Below, piece by piece: positions 8,637 through 16,662 of a stretch of DNA of 45,601 nucleotides. A model generated the notes under the pieces. It saw only the letters and a list, made by a program, of their open reading frames with translations, ran no database searches and was not told where the DNA came from. The position numbers and the translations under genes are program-made. Each line of letters starts with the position of its first letter. Position 1 is the first letter of the stretch. This stretch comes from Allomuricauda sp. (GTDB lineage Bacteria; Bacteroidota; Bacteroidia; Flavobacteriales; Flavobacteriaceae): positions 1 through 45,601 of the forward strand of contig JANQRD010000236.1 in assembly GCA_028284725.1 (NCBI GenBank), written 5' to 3'.

Positions 8637-9266
8637 TCAGGTTCCGTTGAACTGATTCATTGTATTCTTAACTCCTGAAAACACGAAAGCTCGAATGAGG
8701 TCGGTCGATTTATGCAAACGTTTTTGTAGCGCTTCGGTTTCTTCCGCATTCCATTTGCCCAGCACATAATCCACTTGTCGTCCTTTGCTAAACTCAGCAC
8801 CGACACCAAAACGAAATCGATTGTACTGTGCTGTTTGAAGGGTATTTTGAATATCTTTTAAACCATTGTGCCCTCCATCGCTGCCCTTCGTTTTCAAGCG
8901 GAGTGTTCCAAAGGGGAGATTGATGTCATCCGTAATGATCAATAGATTTTCGAAAGGGATTTTTTCTTTTTCCATCCAATATTTCACAGCCTTACCGCTT
9001 AAATTCATGAAGGTGGATGGTTTTAAACACAAAATACTTCTTCCCTTGTGCTTAAAAGACCCAACAGCACCGAGTTTGGCACTTTCAAAGGTAAAACCTT
9101 CCTGTTCGGACAAAAAATCCAAGATTTTAAAACCTACGTTGTGCCGAGTGTCCTCGTAGTCAGAACCTATGTTTCCCAGACCTACGATAAGAAATTTTTT
9201 CATGCTATCGGTTTCTTGCAATACTAGTTTTGGAGTACGGAATAGGGCTTTAAAAAAGTGAAGCAT
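8637..9266 (-). CDS. pth: Peptidyl-tRNA hydrolase
   Basis: Pth cleaves peptidyl-tRNA released from stalled ribosomes, recycling tRNA in the cytoplasm. The core begins MKKFLIVGLGNIG and shows DTRHNVGF with the catalytic His, FMNLSGKAV, ITDDINLPFG and GSDGGHNGLK, all diagnostic. Two starts are possible: ATG at 9203 (188 residues, bacterial norm) or ATG at 9266 (209 residues, adding a short basic, hydrophobic N-terminus). I list 9266 because its upstream bases are A-rich as in Bacteroidota starts. The frame runs further upstream, but that lysine-rich part is the shadow of rplY. A terminator separates it from rplY. The gene ends stop-to-stop with the lipoprotein gene. Confidence 0.93.
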   Translation of the reverse strand: MLHFFKALFRTPKLVLQETDSMKKFLIVGLGNIGSDYEDTRHNVGFKILDFLSEQEGFTFESAKLGAVGSFKHKGRSILCLKPSTFMNLSGKAVKYWMEKEKIPFENLLIITDDINLPFGTLRLKTKGSDGGHNGLKDIQNTLQTAQYNRFRFGVGAEFSKGRQVDYVLGKWNAEETEALQKRLHKSTDLIRAFVFSGVKNTMNQFNGT

Positions 9267-9286
9267 TAGTAGTTTTCCATTTGCCC

Positions 9287-9334
9287 AAAAATACAAAAGC
9301 ATCCCAATAGCTGCATGGAGCAAAATTGGGATGC
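9287..9334 (-). terminator. Rho-independent terminator after rplY
   Basis: GCATCCCAAT at 9299-9308 and ATTGGGATGC at 9325-9334 form a perfect 10-bp stem with a 16-base loop. Read on the minus strand, the stem is followed by a T-rich run (9298-9287). It lies 26 bases past the rplY stop and should end prs-rplY transcripts before pth. Confidence 0.75.
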
Positions 9335-9360
9335 CACTGTTTTTAGTAGTACTGTTACAA

Positions 9361-10035
9361 CTATTCCTTGGCCTCTGCTTCAGGTGTTGGAGCCGCTGTA
9401 CCTTCACCACCTTCAGCTGTAGCTTCAGTACCTTCTGCTCCTTCTGCTCCTTCAGTTTCTTCTTCTTCCTCTTCCTCTTCATCCACAGATGTTCTAGAGG
9501 CTTTTACCTGTACTACCGCAGTACTATCAGGGTGAAGAATGGTATAGTCGTCACTAAGAAGTGTTTCTACGGGAATGGTGCCCCCAATACGCAGTTTGGA
9601 GATATCAACCGTAATGAAATCAGGAAGTAAATCGGGTAAAGACCGAATCGCAAGCTTCCTTTTTCTGAAAAGTAGACGCCCCCCGTTTCGTACTCCTGGT
9701 GAATTCCCTTCTAAACGAACGGGAATGTTCATGGTCACAGGCTTGTCTTTGAAGAGTTGATAAAAATCAATATGCAAAATCTTGTCGGTGACAGGATGGA
9801 ATTGAATATCCTGCAATACGGCTTCAAACTTTTGGCCATCTTCCAGCTCAATCACAGCTGTGTGTGCGTTGGGCGTGTACACCAAGTGTCTGAATGACAG
9901 CTCATCTGCTGAAAAGTGCAATGGCGCATCCCCTCCGTACAGCACGCAAGGGACCTTTCCAGCATTACGTAGGGCCTTGGTCGATGCCTTGCCCACGCTT
10001 TCTCTTTGGGATCCTTTGATAGTAATTGACTTCAT
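9361..10035 (-). CDS. rplY: 50S ribosomal protein L25 / Ctc, long form
   Basis: Binds 5S rRNA in the large ribosomal subunit. The 224-residue product is the long Ctc form: an N-terminal L25 domain (~1-95, with [26 protein letters not shown] beginning), a second beta-rich domain (~100-185, [20 protein letters not shown]), and an acidic tail (~186-224) of glutamate, alanine and glycine. It follows prs by 15 bases on the same strand, the classic prs-ctc pair, and is followed by a strong terminator. The repetitive codons of the acidic tail make the opposite strand and other frames look open, but those frames are shadows. Confidence 0.95.
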   Translation of the reverse strand: MKSITIKGSQRESVGKASTKALRNAGKVPCVLYGGDAPLHFSADELSFRHLVYTPNAHTAVIELEDGQKFEAVLQDIQFHPVTDKILHIDFYQLFKDKPVTMNIPVRLEGNSPGVRNGGRLLFRKRKLAIRSLPDLLPDFITVDISKLRIGGTIPVETLLSDDYTILHPDSTAVVQVKASRTSVDEEEEEEEETEGAEGAEGTEATAEGGEGTAAPTPEAEAKE

Positions 10036-10050
10036 TATATAATTATTGAT

Positions 10051-10992
10051 TTACATTAAAAACTTAGATGATATTGAGGTATTGTGGTGTACCCTGTGCA
10101 TTACATCTGCAAATAGGTTGGCACAACTCAATACCTTAACTTTTTCTCTATCATTATCAACTGGAATGGAATCGGTAACGATTAATTCCGTTAATTTTGA
10201 ATTCTCTATTTTTTCATACGCACCGCCCGAAAGCAAACCATGTGTTGTAATGGCCCTAACACTAATAGCCCCCCGTTTCATCATCAAATCGGCGGCCTTG
10301 GTTAATGTTCCTGCGGTGTCCACCATGTCATCCACCAAAACAACATTCTTGTTTTTTACCTCCCCAATCAGCTCCATATGCGAAATCACATTGGCCTTTG
10401 CCCGTTGCTTATAACAGATCACTACATCACTTTCCAAAGCTTTGGAGTAGGCATAGGCCCTTTTCGATCCTCCCATATCCGGAGACGCAATACATAGATT
10501 CTCAAGATTCAACTCTCTCAAATATGGCAAAAACAAAGTAGATGCAAATAGATGGTCCACTGGTTTTTCAAAAAAGCCTTGAATCTGATCCGCATGCAAG
10601 TCCATGGTGATGATTCTGGTAGCACCGGCGGTTTCCAACATTTTGGCAACCAATTTTGCAGCAATGGGAACCCGTGGTTTATCCTTCCGATCTTGTCGGG
10701 CCCAACCAAAATAGGGCATCACTGCGGTAATATGCCTTGCCGAAGCGCGCTTGGCCGCGTCCAACATCAACAACATTTCCATCAAGTTTTCAGAACTTGG
10801 ATTCGTGGATCCTATGATGAAAATGCGTGCACCTCGTATCGATTCCTCAAAAGAAGGCTGAAATTCACCATCACTGTATCTGGAAAAATGAACCTTACCC
10901 AAGTCAGCCCCATAAGCCGCAGCAATTTTCTCCCCTAGTACAGTACTCTGGGTACATGCAAAGATTTTAGGTTCTGGAACTTGATATGGCAT
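10051..10992 (-). CDS. prs: Ribose-phosphate pyrophosphokinase
   Basis: Makes PRPP from ribose 5-phosphate and ATP for purine, pyrimidine, histidine and NAD synthesis. At 313 residues it has normal class I length. The ATP loop FSRYSDGEFQPS near 38, the catalytic flexible loop FGWARQDRK near 96-104, the divalent metal site MDLHADQIQGFF near 130, and the PRPP-binding signature VVLVDDMVDTAGTL near 216-229 are all present. It is the first gene of the prs-rplY operon; a -7-like box is at 11044-11051, about 50 bases upstream. Confidence 0.97.
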   Translation of the reverse strand: MPYQVPEPKIFACTQSTVLGEKIAAAYGADLGKVHFSRYSDGEFQPSFEESIRGARIFIIGSTNPSSENLMEMLLMLDAAKRASARHITAVMPYFGWARQDRKDKPRVPIAAKLVAKMLETAGATRIITMDLHADQIQGFFEKPVDHLFASTLFLPYLRELNLENLCIASPDMGGSKRAYAYSKALESDVVICYKQRAKANVISHMELIGEVKNKNVVLVDDMVDTAGTLTKAADLMMKRGAISVRAITTHGLLSGGAYEKIENSKLTELIVTDSIPVDNDREKVKVLSCANLFADVMHRVHHNTSISSKFLM

Positions 10993-11043
10993 TGCAATCT
11001 CTTGTTAACGAGCTTTTTAAAATGCTTTTTTCTAAAAGAGGTG

Positions 11044-11051
11044 CAAATTTA
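11044..11051 (-). promoter_or_regulatory. Candidate -7 box for prs-rplY
   Basis: On the minus strand this reads TAAATTTG, matching TAnnTTTG, 51 bases before the prs ATG. No well-spaced TTG element is seen upstream, so this is a weak call. Confidence 0.35.
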
Positions 11052-11090
11052 AAAATTAATTCTGGTTGCTAAAGGATTAATCAAGGTATT

Positions 11091-11123
11091 TTTGGTGCTA
11101 AATAAAATTATTTTTTAGCTTTG
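11091..11123 (+). promoter_or_regulatory. Promoter of tRNA-Leu
   Basis: TTTG at 11091-11094 and TAGCTTTG at 11116-11123 are separated by 21 bases, matching the Bacteroidota sigma-A arrangement (TTTG about -33, TAnnTTTG about -7). The tRNA begins 32 bases after the -7 box. Confidence 0.7.
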
Positions 11124-11155
11124 CAGTCCCATTTCAAAAAGGGAATACAAATTTA

Positions 11156-11237
11156 GCCTTGGTGGCGGAATTGGTAGACGCGCTGGATTCAAAATCCAGT
11201 TCTTTCGGGAGTGTGGGTTCGATTCCCACCCAAGGTA
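11156..11237 (+). tRNA. tRNA-Leu (anticodon CAA)
   Basis: The acceptor arms GCCTTGG and CCAAGGT pair (the first pair being G-U), followed by discriminator A at 11237. The D loop has TTGGTAGACG, the anticodon stem-loop is CTGGA-TTCAAAA-TCCAG giving anticodon CAA (reads UUG), the variable arm is long as expected for leucine (TTCTTTCGGGAGT), and the T arm is GTGGG-TTCGATT-CCCAC. The 3' CCA is not encoded. The 82-base length is typical. Everything to its right belongs to the accessory glycan locus, so its 3' end is a candidate integration site. Confidence 0.95.
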
Positions 11238-11248
11238 CAATAAGGGAA

Positions 11249-11274
11249 AGCCCAGATTTTCATCTGGGTTTTTT
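11249..11274 (+). terminator. Rho-independent terminator of tRNA-Leu
   Basis: CCCAGAT (11251-11257) pairs with ATCTGGG (11262-11268) over a four-base loop and is followed by six T at 11269-11274, starting 12 bases after the tRNA. Confidence 0.85.
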
Positions 11275-11661
11275 CATTTCAAGGGTACGGCAATAGGTAC
11301 GGTAAATTTTACCAACAGGTATTTTACGGGGTGTTTTTTGACAAAGAATGAACAGAATTGAACTGATTTATCCAGTGTTTTGCATTTGTTTTCTAACAGA
11401 TTAGATTTTAATCCAGTGCATGTAAAAACTCTATCTTTCCAAAAAACTTCTTGCTCTTAAGCTTTAACTTTCTAGGGTGATTAGTAAATAGTACAATAGA
11501 AGAGCTGGTTGTTTGCACTCAAGGTATCCCAAAAAAGATTAATTATCGAAACCATTAAAAAAGACCAAGAATGGGAAACGTTAGTAAAAGAAAAACCGCT
11601 TTGTCCAAACCGTACCTTAAATCGGCCTTTTTAAAAGACTTCTATTTTCAATTCGACCTAA
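11275..11661. other. Intergenic region between tRNA-Leu and GH2; no convincing gene
   Basis: No complete gene is seen in these 387 bases. Just after the terminator the motif GGTACGG occurs twice (11284-11290 and 11296-11302), and ATCCAGTG recurs further on. A ~45-codon open stretch ending near 11632 on the plus strand has coding-like composition but no start or recognisable domain, so it may be debris of a lost gene. Such debris beside a tRNA fits an old integration or deletion boundary. Confidence 0.4.
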
Positions 11662-13440
11662 CTACTCTTTGGATTGGTAATACCCCTGTAGCACGAAAAA
11701 GGCCTGTTTCCTGATGCCCTCTTCCGAGATCAGCCCCTTGCGGTTCCATTGGTCCTGTATGCCCGGTAGCATCCTGAGTGGTGACTTGAAATCTTTCAAT
11801 ATCCACGGTGAGGTACCCGCCAGAAAACCGATGCCATCGAACATCTGCACATGCTGACGGTAGATCTCGGCCTGGAACTTCTCTGTCCATCTTTCATCCT
11901 TTTTGCCATAAAGGCCCTGTAGGGCTCCACCCCCGAACTCGCTCATGATCATGGGCTTCTTGAAAGCTGTTGCCCATTTCAAAGATGCGCAGTCCGAGTT
12001 CTGATACCACCCGCAGTAGTTGTTCACGCTCAGGATATCCACATATTCGGCCAAATCGTCCTCTATCACTTTGGTATGGGTGGTTTTGTCATACCGCACC
12101 TCGTGAAGTGCAGCGGACACCAGACGTTCGGGGTCCATCTCCCTGGTCTTGTCGATGAGCTTTTTTAGGAATACGGTCCTGGCTTCCTTTTTTGGAGTTT
12201 CGTTGGCCACCGACCAGATGATGATGTTTGCCCGGTTCCTGTCGCGTGTTATCATCTCATCGAGCATCTGCTCCGCAATCCTGTAACTGTGCCCGTTCTC
12301 CCAGAGGATGTTCCAGTACACCGGGATCTCGGACCAGACCATGAGGCCCATTTCCTCAGCTTGCCTTACCATGGCCTCGTTATGGGGATAATGGGCCAGC
12401 CTGACGTAGTTGCACCCCAGTTCCTTGGCCCATTCGAGCAGTTGCCTACTTTGGTCGGCTGTGGATACCCTGCCACCTCCATAGGGGGCCTCCTCATGGA
12501 TGCTGATTCCTTTGAGGAATATGGGCCTGCCGTTCAAGAGTATCTTCTGGCCCTTGACCCCGATGGTCCTAAAGCCGATTCTATCGGTCACGGTATCGGT
12601 TTCGGTTTGAAACAGAACATCATACAGCTTCGGGTTTTCCGGACTCCACAATATCGGTTTCGCCCTCAGCTCAAAATCCACATGACCCTTGGCATCGGTC
12701 GATAGTTGCTTCTTGACCTTTAGTTCTGGTATCTCCAAGGTGATGTTCTGTTCAATGGAATCGCTCAACTGTACCCAGCCGTACAGCCTGTCGGTGCCCC
12801 CTTTTTTCAATTGCAGTTTGTAGTCCCTGATATAGGCATCGGGCAGTTCAATCAGTTTTACGGAACGTGTCAGCCCGCCGTAGTTCCACCAGTCCGTCTT
12901 GAGGGTGGGCACATACTCTTCTTTCCGCTGGTTGTTCACCGCGACGACCAGATAGTTGTCCCCGTTCTTCAGTTCATCGGTCACCTCAAAGTTGAACGGG
13001 GTAAAGCCCCCTTCGTGGGAGCCCAGTTTCTCGCCATTCATGTACACATCGGCCCTGTAGTTGGCCGCCCCGAAATACAGGACATAGCGCTTGCCGTCCC
13101 TTTTCTTGGCCATAAAGCTTCGCTGGTACCACAACAGGTTCTCATAGTATAGCAGCTCGTCCCTTTGGGTGTTCCAGTCACCGGGCACTTTCAAAGTGTT
13201 CCCCGCTTGGAACCCGTACTCCACAAAATTCCCCTTGGCATCGATGTACTCAGGAAAGTCGTAACGGGGACTGTCCCTGTAGCCCGTGTGATAGGGGTCA
13301 ACGATGTAGTTCCAGGTACCGTCCAAAACCAGTGCCTCCTTGTCCGCCACATTGGCCAGAAGGGGGTCCGGGCTTTGGGCTGTAAGATAAAGCGGTAGGG
13401 TAAAAGCCAGTGTCAGCAAATATCTAGTCCTTCTTTTCAT
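11662..13440 (-). CDS. GH2 beta-glucuronidase, exported
   Basis: A 592-residue glycoside hydrolase family 2 protein with a signal peptide (1-~21, ending LTAQS), so probably periplasmic. It has the jelly-roll sugar-binding domain (~35-210, WWNYGGLTRSV at its end), an immunoglobulin-like domain (~210-310) and a TIM barrel. The acid/base is E414 in WSVANETP and the nucleophile is E501 in IMSEFGGG, close to E413/E504 of E. coli GUS. N566-R-K568-G matches the NxKG signature that binds the uronate carboxylate, arguing for beta-glucuronidase over beta-galactosidase; galacturonidase remains possible. It is the last gene of the fucose operon, six bases after the sulfatase remnant. Its G+C is clearly higher than its neighbours (33 of 60 in 12901-12960 versus 22 of 60 in 14401-14460), suggesting recent transfer. 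Confidence 0.9.
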   Translation of the reverse strand: MKRRTRYLLTLAFTLPLYLTAQSPDPLLANVADKEALVLDGTWNYIVDPYHTGYRDSPRYDFPEYIDAKGNFVEYGFQAGNTLKVPGDWNTQRDELLYYENLLWYQRSFMAKKRDGKRYVLYFGAANYRADVYMNGEKLGSHEGGFTPFNFEVTDELKNGDNYLVVAVNNQRKEEYVPTLKTDWWNYGGLTRSVKLIELPDAYIRDYKLQLKKGGTDRLYGWVQLSDSIEQNITLEIPELKVKKQLSTDAKGHVDFELRAKPILWSPENPKLYDVLFQTETDTVTDRIGFRTIGVKGQKILLNGRPIFLKGISIHEEAPYGGGRVSTADQSRQLLEWAKELGCNYVRLAHYPHNEAMVRQAEEMGLMVWSEIPVYWNILWENGHSYRIAEQMLDEMITRDRNRANIIIWSVANETPKKEARTVFLKKLIDKTREMDPERLVSAALHEVRYDKTTHTKVIEDDLAEYVDILSVNNYCGWYQNSDCASLKWATAFKKPMIMSEFGGGALQGLYGKKDERWTEKFQAEIYRQHVQMFDGIGFLAGTSPWILKDFKSPLRMLPGIQDQWNRKGLISEEGIRKQAFFVLQGYYQSKE

Positions 13441-13446
13441 GTCGGT

Positions 13447-13926
13447 TCAATCATATTTTGTTTTTACTCCAACTTCATGTTCGCACTGTCGGTATTGCTT
13501 GGCAAGATTCTCCATTTTACTAGGGTGTAGTCCGCTTACATCGACCATTTCTGCCGGGTCGGTTCTCAAATCGTAGAGTTCCCAATGGTCATGGGGATAC
13601 TCTGACACTATTTTCCAATTGCCTTTCCTTGCAGCAGCCTTTCCCAAATGTTCCCAAAAAATTGTTCTGTCCGATGCCTCGTCCAAATACGTTGCATCCA
13701 GCAGGTCAAAACCTGGGAAAGCCCAAAATTGCTGGTCGTCCTTTTCCACTCCAGCAGCACTGAGGCAGGTGGGAACAAGGTCAATGACATGGCCAAGTAC
13801 CTGCTTTACTTCATTCTTTTCCTCCAGTTTTTCCGGCCAATGAATAATAAGTGGGGTTTTTACCCTCGGAGTACAGCCTAAAATGGCAAGGACCGAAAGA
13901 ATGAATATGAATCTACTTATTTTCAA
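13447..13926 (-). pseudogene. Sulfatase remnant: lipoprotein signal peptide joined to C-terminal domain
   Basis: The 159-residue frame begins with a complete lipoprotein signal peptide (MKISRFIFILSVLAILGC, Cys18). Within a few residues it runs into RVKTPLIIHWPEKL, the segment that lies about two thirds along a typical S1 sulfatase, and continues to the usual C-terminal domain (WELYDLRTDPAEMVDVS). The ~300 residues that should lie between, including the metal-binding N-terminus and the CxPSR formylglycine site, are absent, so it cannot be an active sulfatase. The frame is intact, so the deletion was in frame and the product could still be made as a lipidated domain. Its start overlaps the cstA-like gene by 14 bases. 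I call it a decayed gene, but a repurposed domain cannot be excluded. Confidence 0.75.
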
Positions 13927-15373
13927 TCAATTGCTTTTTGTCAATTAAATCAACTCTTTTTCGAGTTGCATAGTTCCAGAATAATATGGTCGAAGCAACG
14001 GTTATCAATGCACCTCCCATATATGAAATATTATTGGGGAGTTCAAAACCCTCCGGAGCAATTAATATGTAAGTACTGCATACCATAGTCATAAAAATTG
14101 CCGGAAATAGGGCAATCCAATAAGCTTTCCTTTCAAACATTAAATATGCAGTTATCGTCCAAAGTACAAGCATTGCCAAGGTCTGGTTGCTCCATGCGAA
14201 GTAGCGCCAGATTATGGCGAAATCAATTTGTGTTAAGACAAAAGCAATTACAAACAATGGAAGACCTACATAGAATCGTTTTTTCAACAACCTTTGGTCA
14301 ATCTTAAAAATATCTGCTATAATCAAACGTGCTGACCTGAAGGCTGTATCCCCTGAAGTTATCGGAGCGGCTACAATTCCGAGCAAGGCCAATATCCCCC
14401 CTATAGTTCCTAACATATTGACGGATATTTCATTTGCGGCCCAAGCTGCATTATTATTGTTTGCCTTCATGGCCTGGTTCAATCCATTAACATCATCAAA
14501 GAAGACCATTGCCGCAGCGGCCCAAATTAGGGCTACTATCCCTTCTGTAATCATTGCTCCAAAAAAAATACCTTTTCCAATCTTTTCATTTTTGATGCAG
14601 CGTGACATTAAGGGCGATTGTGTGGCATGGAATCCAGAAATAGCACCACATGCAATGGTCACAAATAAAATAGGGAAAAGAGGCGTTTCTTCTGGGTTTG
14701 CCGTCATATTCCTAAGGTTACCGAAATTAAGCTCTGGTATTTGGAAGTTTCCAAAGAACAATGCAATCACCAAACCGATGGCCATGAATAGCATCGCAAA
14801 ACCAAAAATTGGGTAAACCCTGCTAATCATCTTATTGATAGGTAATACTGTAGAAAGCACATAATAAAGAAGAATAATGAATATCAAAATCTTGATATCC
14901 CATAGGTTGCCCATCATTCCATCTATAATTTTGGCAGGCCCGACAAGAAACACAGTGCCTACGAAAATCAATAATACTACAGTGAACAATCGCATAAGTT
15001 GTTTAACTTGTGGGCCAAGATAGATTCCCACAACCTCGCTAATACTTAGACCATCATGTCTTACTGACAGCATTCCTGAGAAGTAATCGTGTATCGCACC
15101 TGCGAAAATACTTCCCAAAACTATCCAAAGAAATGCCGCAGGTCCAAACATAGCTCCTGCAATTGCGCCGAATATCGGACCTAGGCCAGCTATATTTAGA
15201 AATTGTATCAAGAACGCCTTCCATGCTGGGATGGGCACAAAGTCCACATTATCCCTAAGTCTTACTGCAGGGGTTTCCCTATTTATATCCGCACCGAAGA
15301 TGTTTTCGACAATCCGACCATATATGAAATAGCCGACAATAAGTGCTATTATGGAAGTGATAAATGTTATCAT
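13913..15373 (-). CDS. CstA-family carbon starvation carrier
   Basis: An integral inner-membrane protein of 486 residues with a dozen or more hydrophobic segments. The N-terminal region carries CstA family hallmarks: GYFIYGRIVENIFGAD, then NIAGLGPIFGAIAGAMFGP and the SGMLSVRHDGLSISEVVG segment. It is shorter than E. coli CstA (~700 residues) and is of the compact type seen in many Bacteroidota. Characterised relatives move pyruvate or peptides. Placed right after the lactate dehydrogenase gene of a pathway ending in pyruvate and lactate, transport of those acids is a sensible inference, though not shown. A hairpin at 15423-15449 lies in the 122-base gap upstream. Confidence 0.88.
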   Translation of the reverse strand: MITFITSIIALIVGYFIYGRIVENIFGADINRETPAVRLRDNVDFVPIPAWKAFLIQFLNIAGLGPIFGAIAGAMFGPAAFLWIVLGSIFAGAIHDYFSGMLSVRHDGLSISEVVGIYLGPQVKQLMRLFTVVLLIFVGTVFLVGPAKIIDGMMGNLWDIKILIFIILLYYVLSTVLPINKMISRVYPIFGFAMLFMAIGLVIALFFGNFQIPELNFGNLRNMTANPEETPLFPILFVTIACGAISGFHATQSPLMSRCIKNEKIGKGIFFGAMITEGIVALIWAAAAMVFFDDVNGLNQAMKANNNNAAWAANEISVNMLGTIGGILALLGIVAAPITSGDTAFRSARLIIADIFKIDQRLLKKRFYVGLPLFVIAFVLTQIDFAIIWRYFAWSNQTLAMLVLWTITAYLMFERKAYWIALFPAIFMTMVCSTYILIAPEGFELPNNISYMGGALITVASTILFWNYATRKRVDLIDKKQLIENK

Positions 15374-15422
15374 AAATATGAATTAGTTAATTTGATTCAT
15401 TCATTTGTTAATTCTCATAAAG

Positions 15423-15449
15423 TACTCCCATTCAATCAGCTAGGGAGTA
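15423..15449 (-). other. Intercistronic hairpin between the lactate dehydrogenase and cstA-like genes
   Basis: TACTCCC (15423-15429) and GGGAGTA (15443-15449) form a perfect 7-bp stem with a 13-base loop in the only sizeable gap of the operon. There is no T run, so it is more likely an RNA processing or stabilising element than a terminator. Confidence 0.4.
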
Positions 15450-15495
15450 ATGAAAAATGTTTATCAATGTTAATTGCACCATAGTCATTTCATTT

Positions 15496-16662
15496 TCATT
15501 TTTGTGATAAGAAGTTTGGTAGATTTAGAGTTTTTGTACAATTTATTTGTTCCATTACCTGCTGCAATTGGACTTTCAACAATGAAATGGTGTGATTCCC
15601 ACCTTTCTTATCAAGTGCTGAAACGCCATACATAAATGAACGACCTAAGAAAGTGAACTTAGCACCACATGAAAGGGTTCTGGCGATATCAGTTCCAGAA
15701 CGAATGCCACTGTCCATCATGATAGTTATCTTATTCCCGTACTCCTTAGCAATTCTTTTTAATGGCTTGATGGTTGATTCCCCTGCGTCCAACTGCCTGC
15801 CTCCATGATTGGAGACGATGATTCCATCCAAACCTAGTCTTACGGCTGTCGCCGCATCCTCCTGGGATGCCACACCCTTCAAAACCAGTTTGCCCTTCCA
15901 CATATCGCGAATGGGCTTTATTTTTTCCTCGTTTAAACGACCGGAAAACGTTTCATCCATGAATTTTCCCAATTGTCTTAAATCCAAATTTTTGAGCATG
16001 TAGGGCCGCAAAGTCTCAAAACTGGGTTGCCCATATCTTAGAGTTTCCACAGCCCATCTGGGTTTTCCGAGAATCTGTAGAATGTTGCGCATCGACATTT
16101 TTGGTGGCATAGCAAGCCCATTTCTAATGTCCCTTGGCCGAAAACCGAAAGTTGGGACATCGCAGAGAATGACTAGAACAGGGCATCCTGCCGATTCGGC
16201 CCTCTGGATGATATCGTCCCTAAGTCGGTCTTCCGTGGGGTGGTACAACTGGAACCATGCCCTTCCCCCGGTGATTTGGGAAATACGCTCAATACTGCTG
16301 GTGGTGACCGTGCTTAAGATAAACGGAACATTATGCTCATATGCGGCCTTTGCCAAAATCTCGGGGGTATTGGGCCACATAAGCCCTTGGAGGCCTATGG
16401 GCGCGATTCCAAAAGGGGCATCGTATTTATGACCGAAAAGCTCGGTTTCCAGGGAGATGTTGCTCCTGTTGCCAAGGTAGCTCGGCACTAGTTCAACTTC
16501 CCTGAGTTCAGCAGTATTTTTATGTAGGTTCACATCCTCATTGCATCCTCCATCAAGATATTCAAAAGCGAATTTTGGAATACGTTTTTTGGCCCTCTCC
16601 CGCAAATCTTCAATGGAGGGGTATCTGGTATCGAACTTATTGTTATCCCTTGTTTCGGCCAT
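15496..16662 (-). CDS. lldD: FMN-dependent L-lactate dehydrogenase (alpha-hydroxy-acid oxidase family)
   Basis: Oxidises L-lactate to pyruvate with FMN, passing electrons to the respiratory chain. The start at ATG 16662 (388 residues) fits the family; the frame runs 16 codons upstream into the mutarotase gene without a better start. The N-terminus has YPSIEDLRERAKKRIPKFAF and YLDGG, the middle has GIAPIGLQGL, and the active site has LVLKGV (Lys262) and SNHGGRQLD (His286 as catalytic base, Arg289 binding the substrate carboxylate). The fucose pathway encoded here ends in pyruvate plus L-lactate, so this enzyme would recover the lactate. Mandelate- or glycolate-oxidising relatives share these residues; context favours L-lactate. 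Confidence 0.88.
   Translation of the reverse strand: MAETRDNNKFDTRYPSIEDLRERAKKRIPKFAFEYLDGGCNEDVNLHKNTAELREVELVPSYLGNRSNISLETELFGHKYDAPFGIAPIGLQGLMWPNTPEILAKAAYEHNVPFILSTVTTSSIERISQITGGRAWFQLYHPTEDRLRDDIIQRAESAGCPVLVILCDVPTFGFRPRDIRNGLAMPPKMSMRNILQILGKPRWAVETLRYGQPSFETLRPYMLKNLDLRQLGKFMDETFSGRLNEEKIKPIRDMWKGKLVLKGVASQEDAATAVRLGLDGIIVSNHGGRQLDAGESTIKPLKRIAKEYGNKITIMMDSGIRSGTDIARTLSCGAKFTFLGRSFMYGVSALDKKGGNHTISLLKVQLQQVMEQINCTKTLNLPNFLSQK

Noticed and set aside
9267..9482. N-terminal lysine-rich extension of pth
   Set aside because: It runs through the terminator and into the repetitive acidic tail of rplY in another frame; Pth proteins do not have it.
11497..11632. Short coding-like stretch after tRNA-Leu
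   Set aside because: About 45 codons, no start codon or family resemblance; kept only as possible gene debris in the intergenic note.
12289..12705. 138-codon plus-strand frame, with others in 12811-13398
   Set aside because: Antisense to the GC-rich GH2 gene; high G+C reduces chance stops, so long shadow frames are expected.
11662..13440. GH2 as beta-galactosidase
   Set aside because: The NxKG motif at 566-569 and the ~590-residue length match beta-glucuronidases better.
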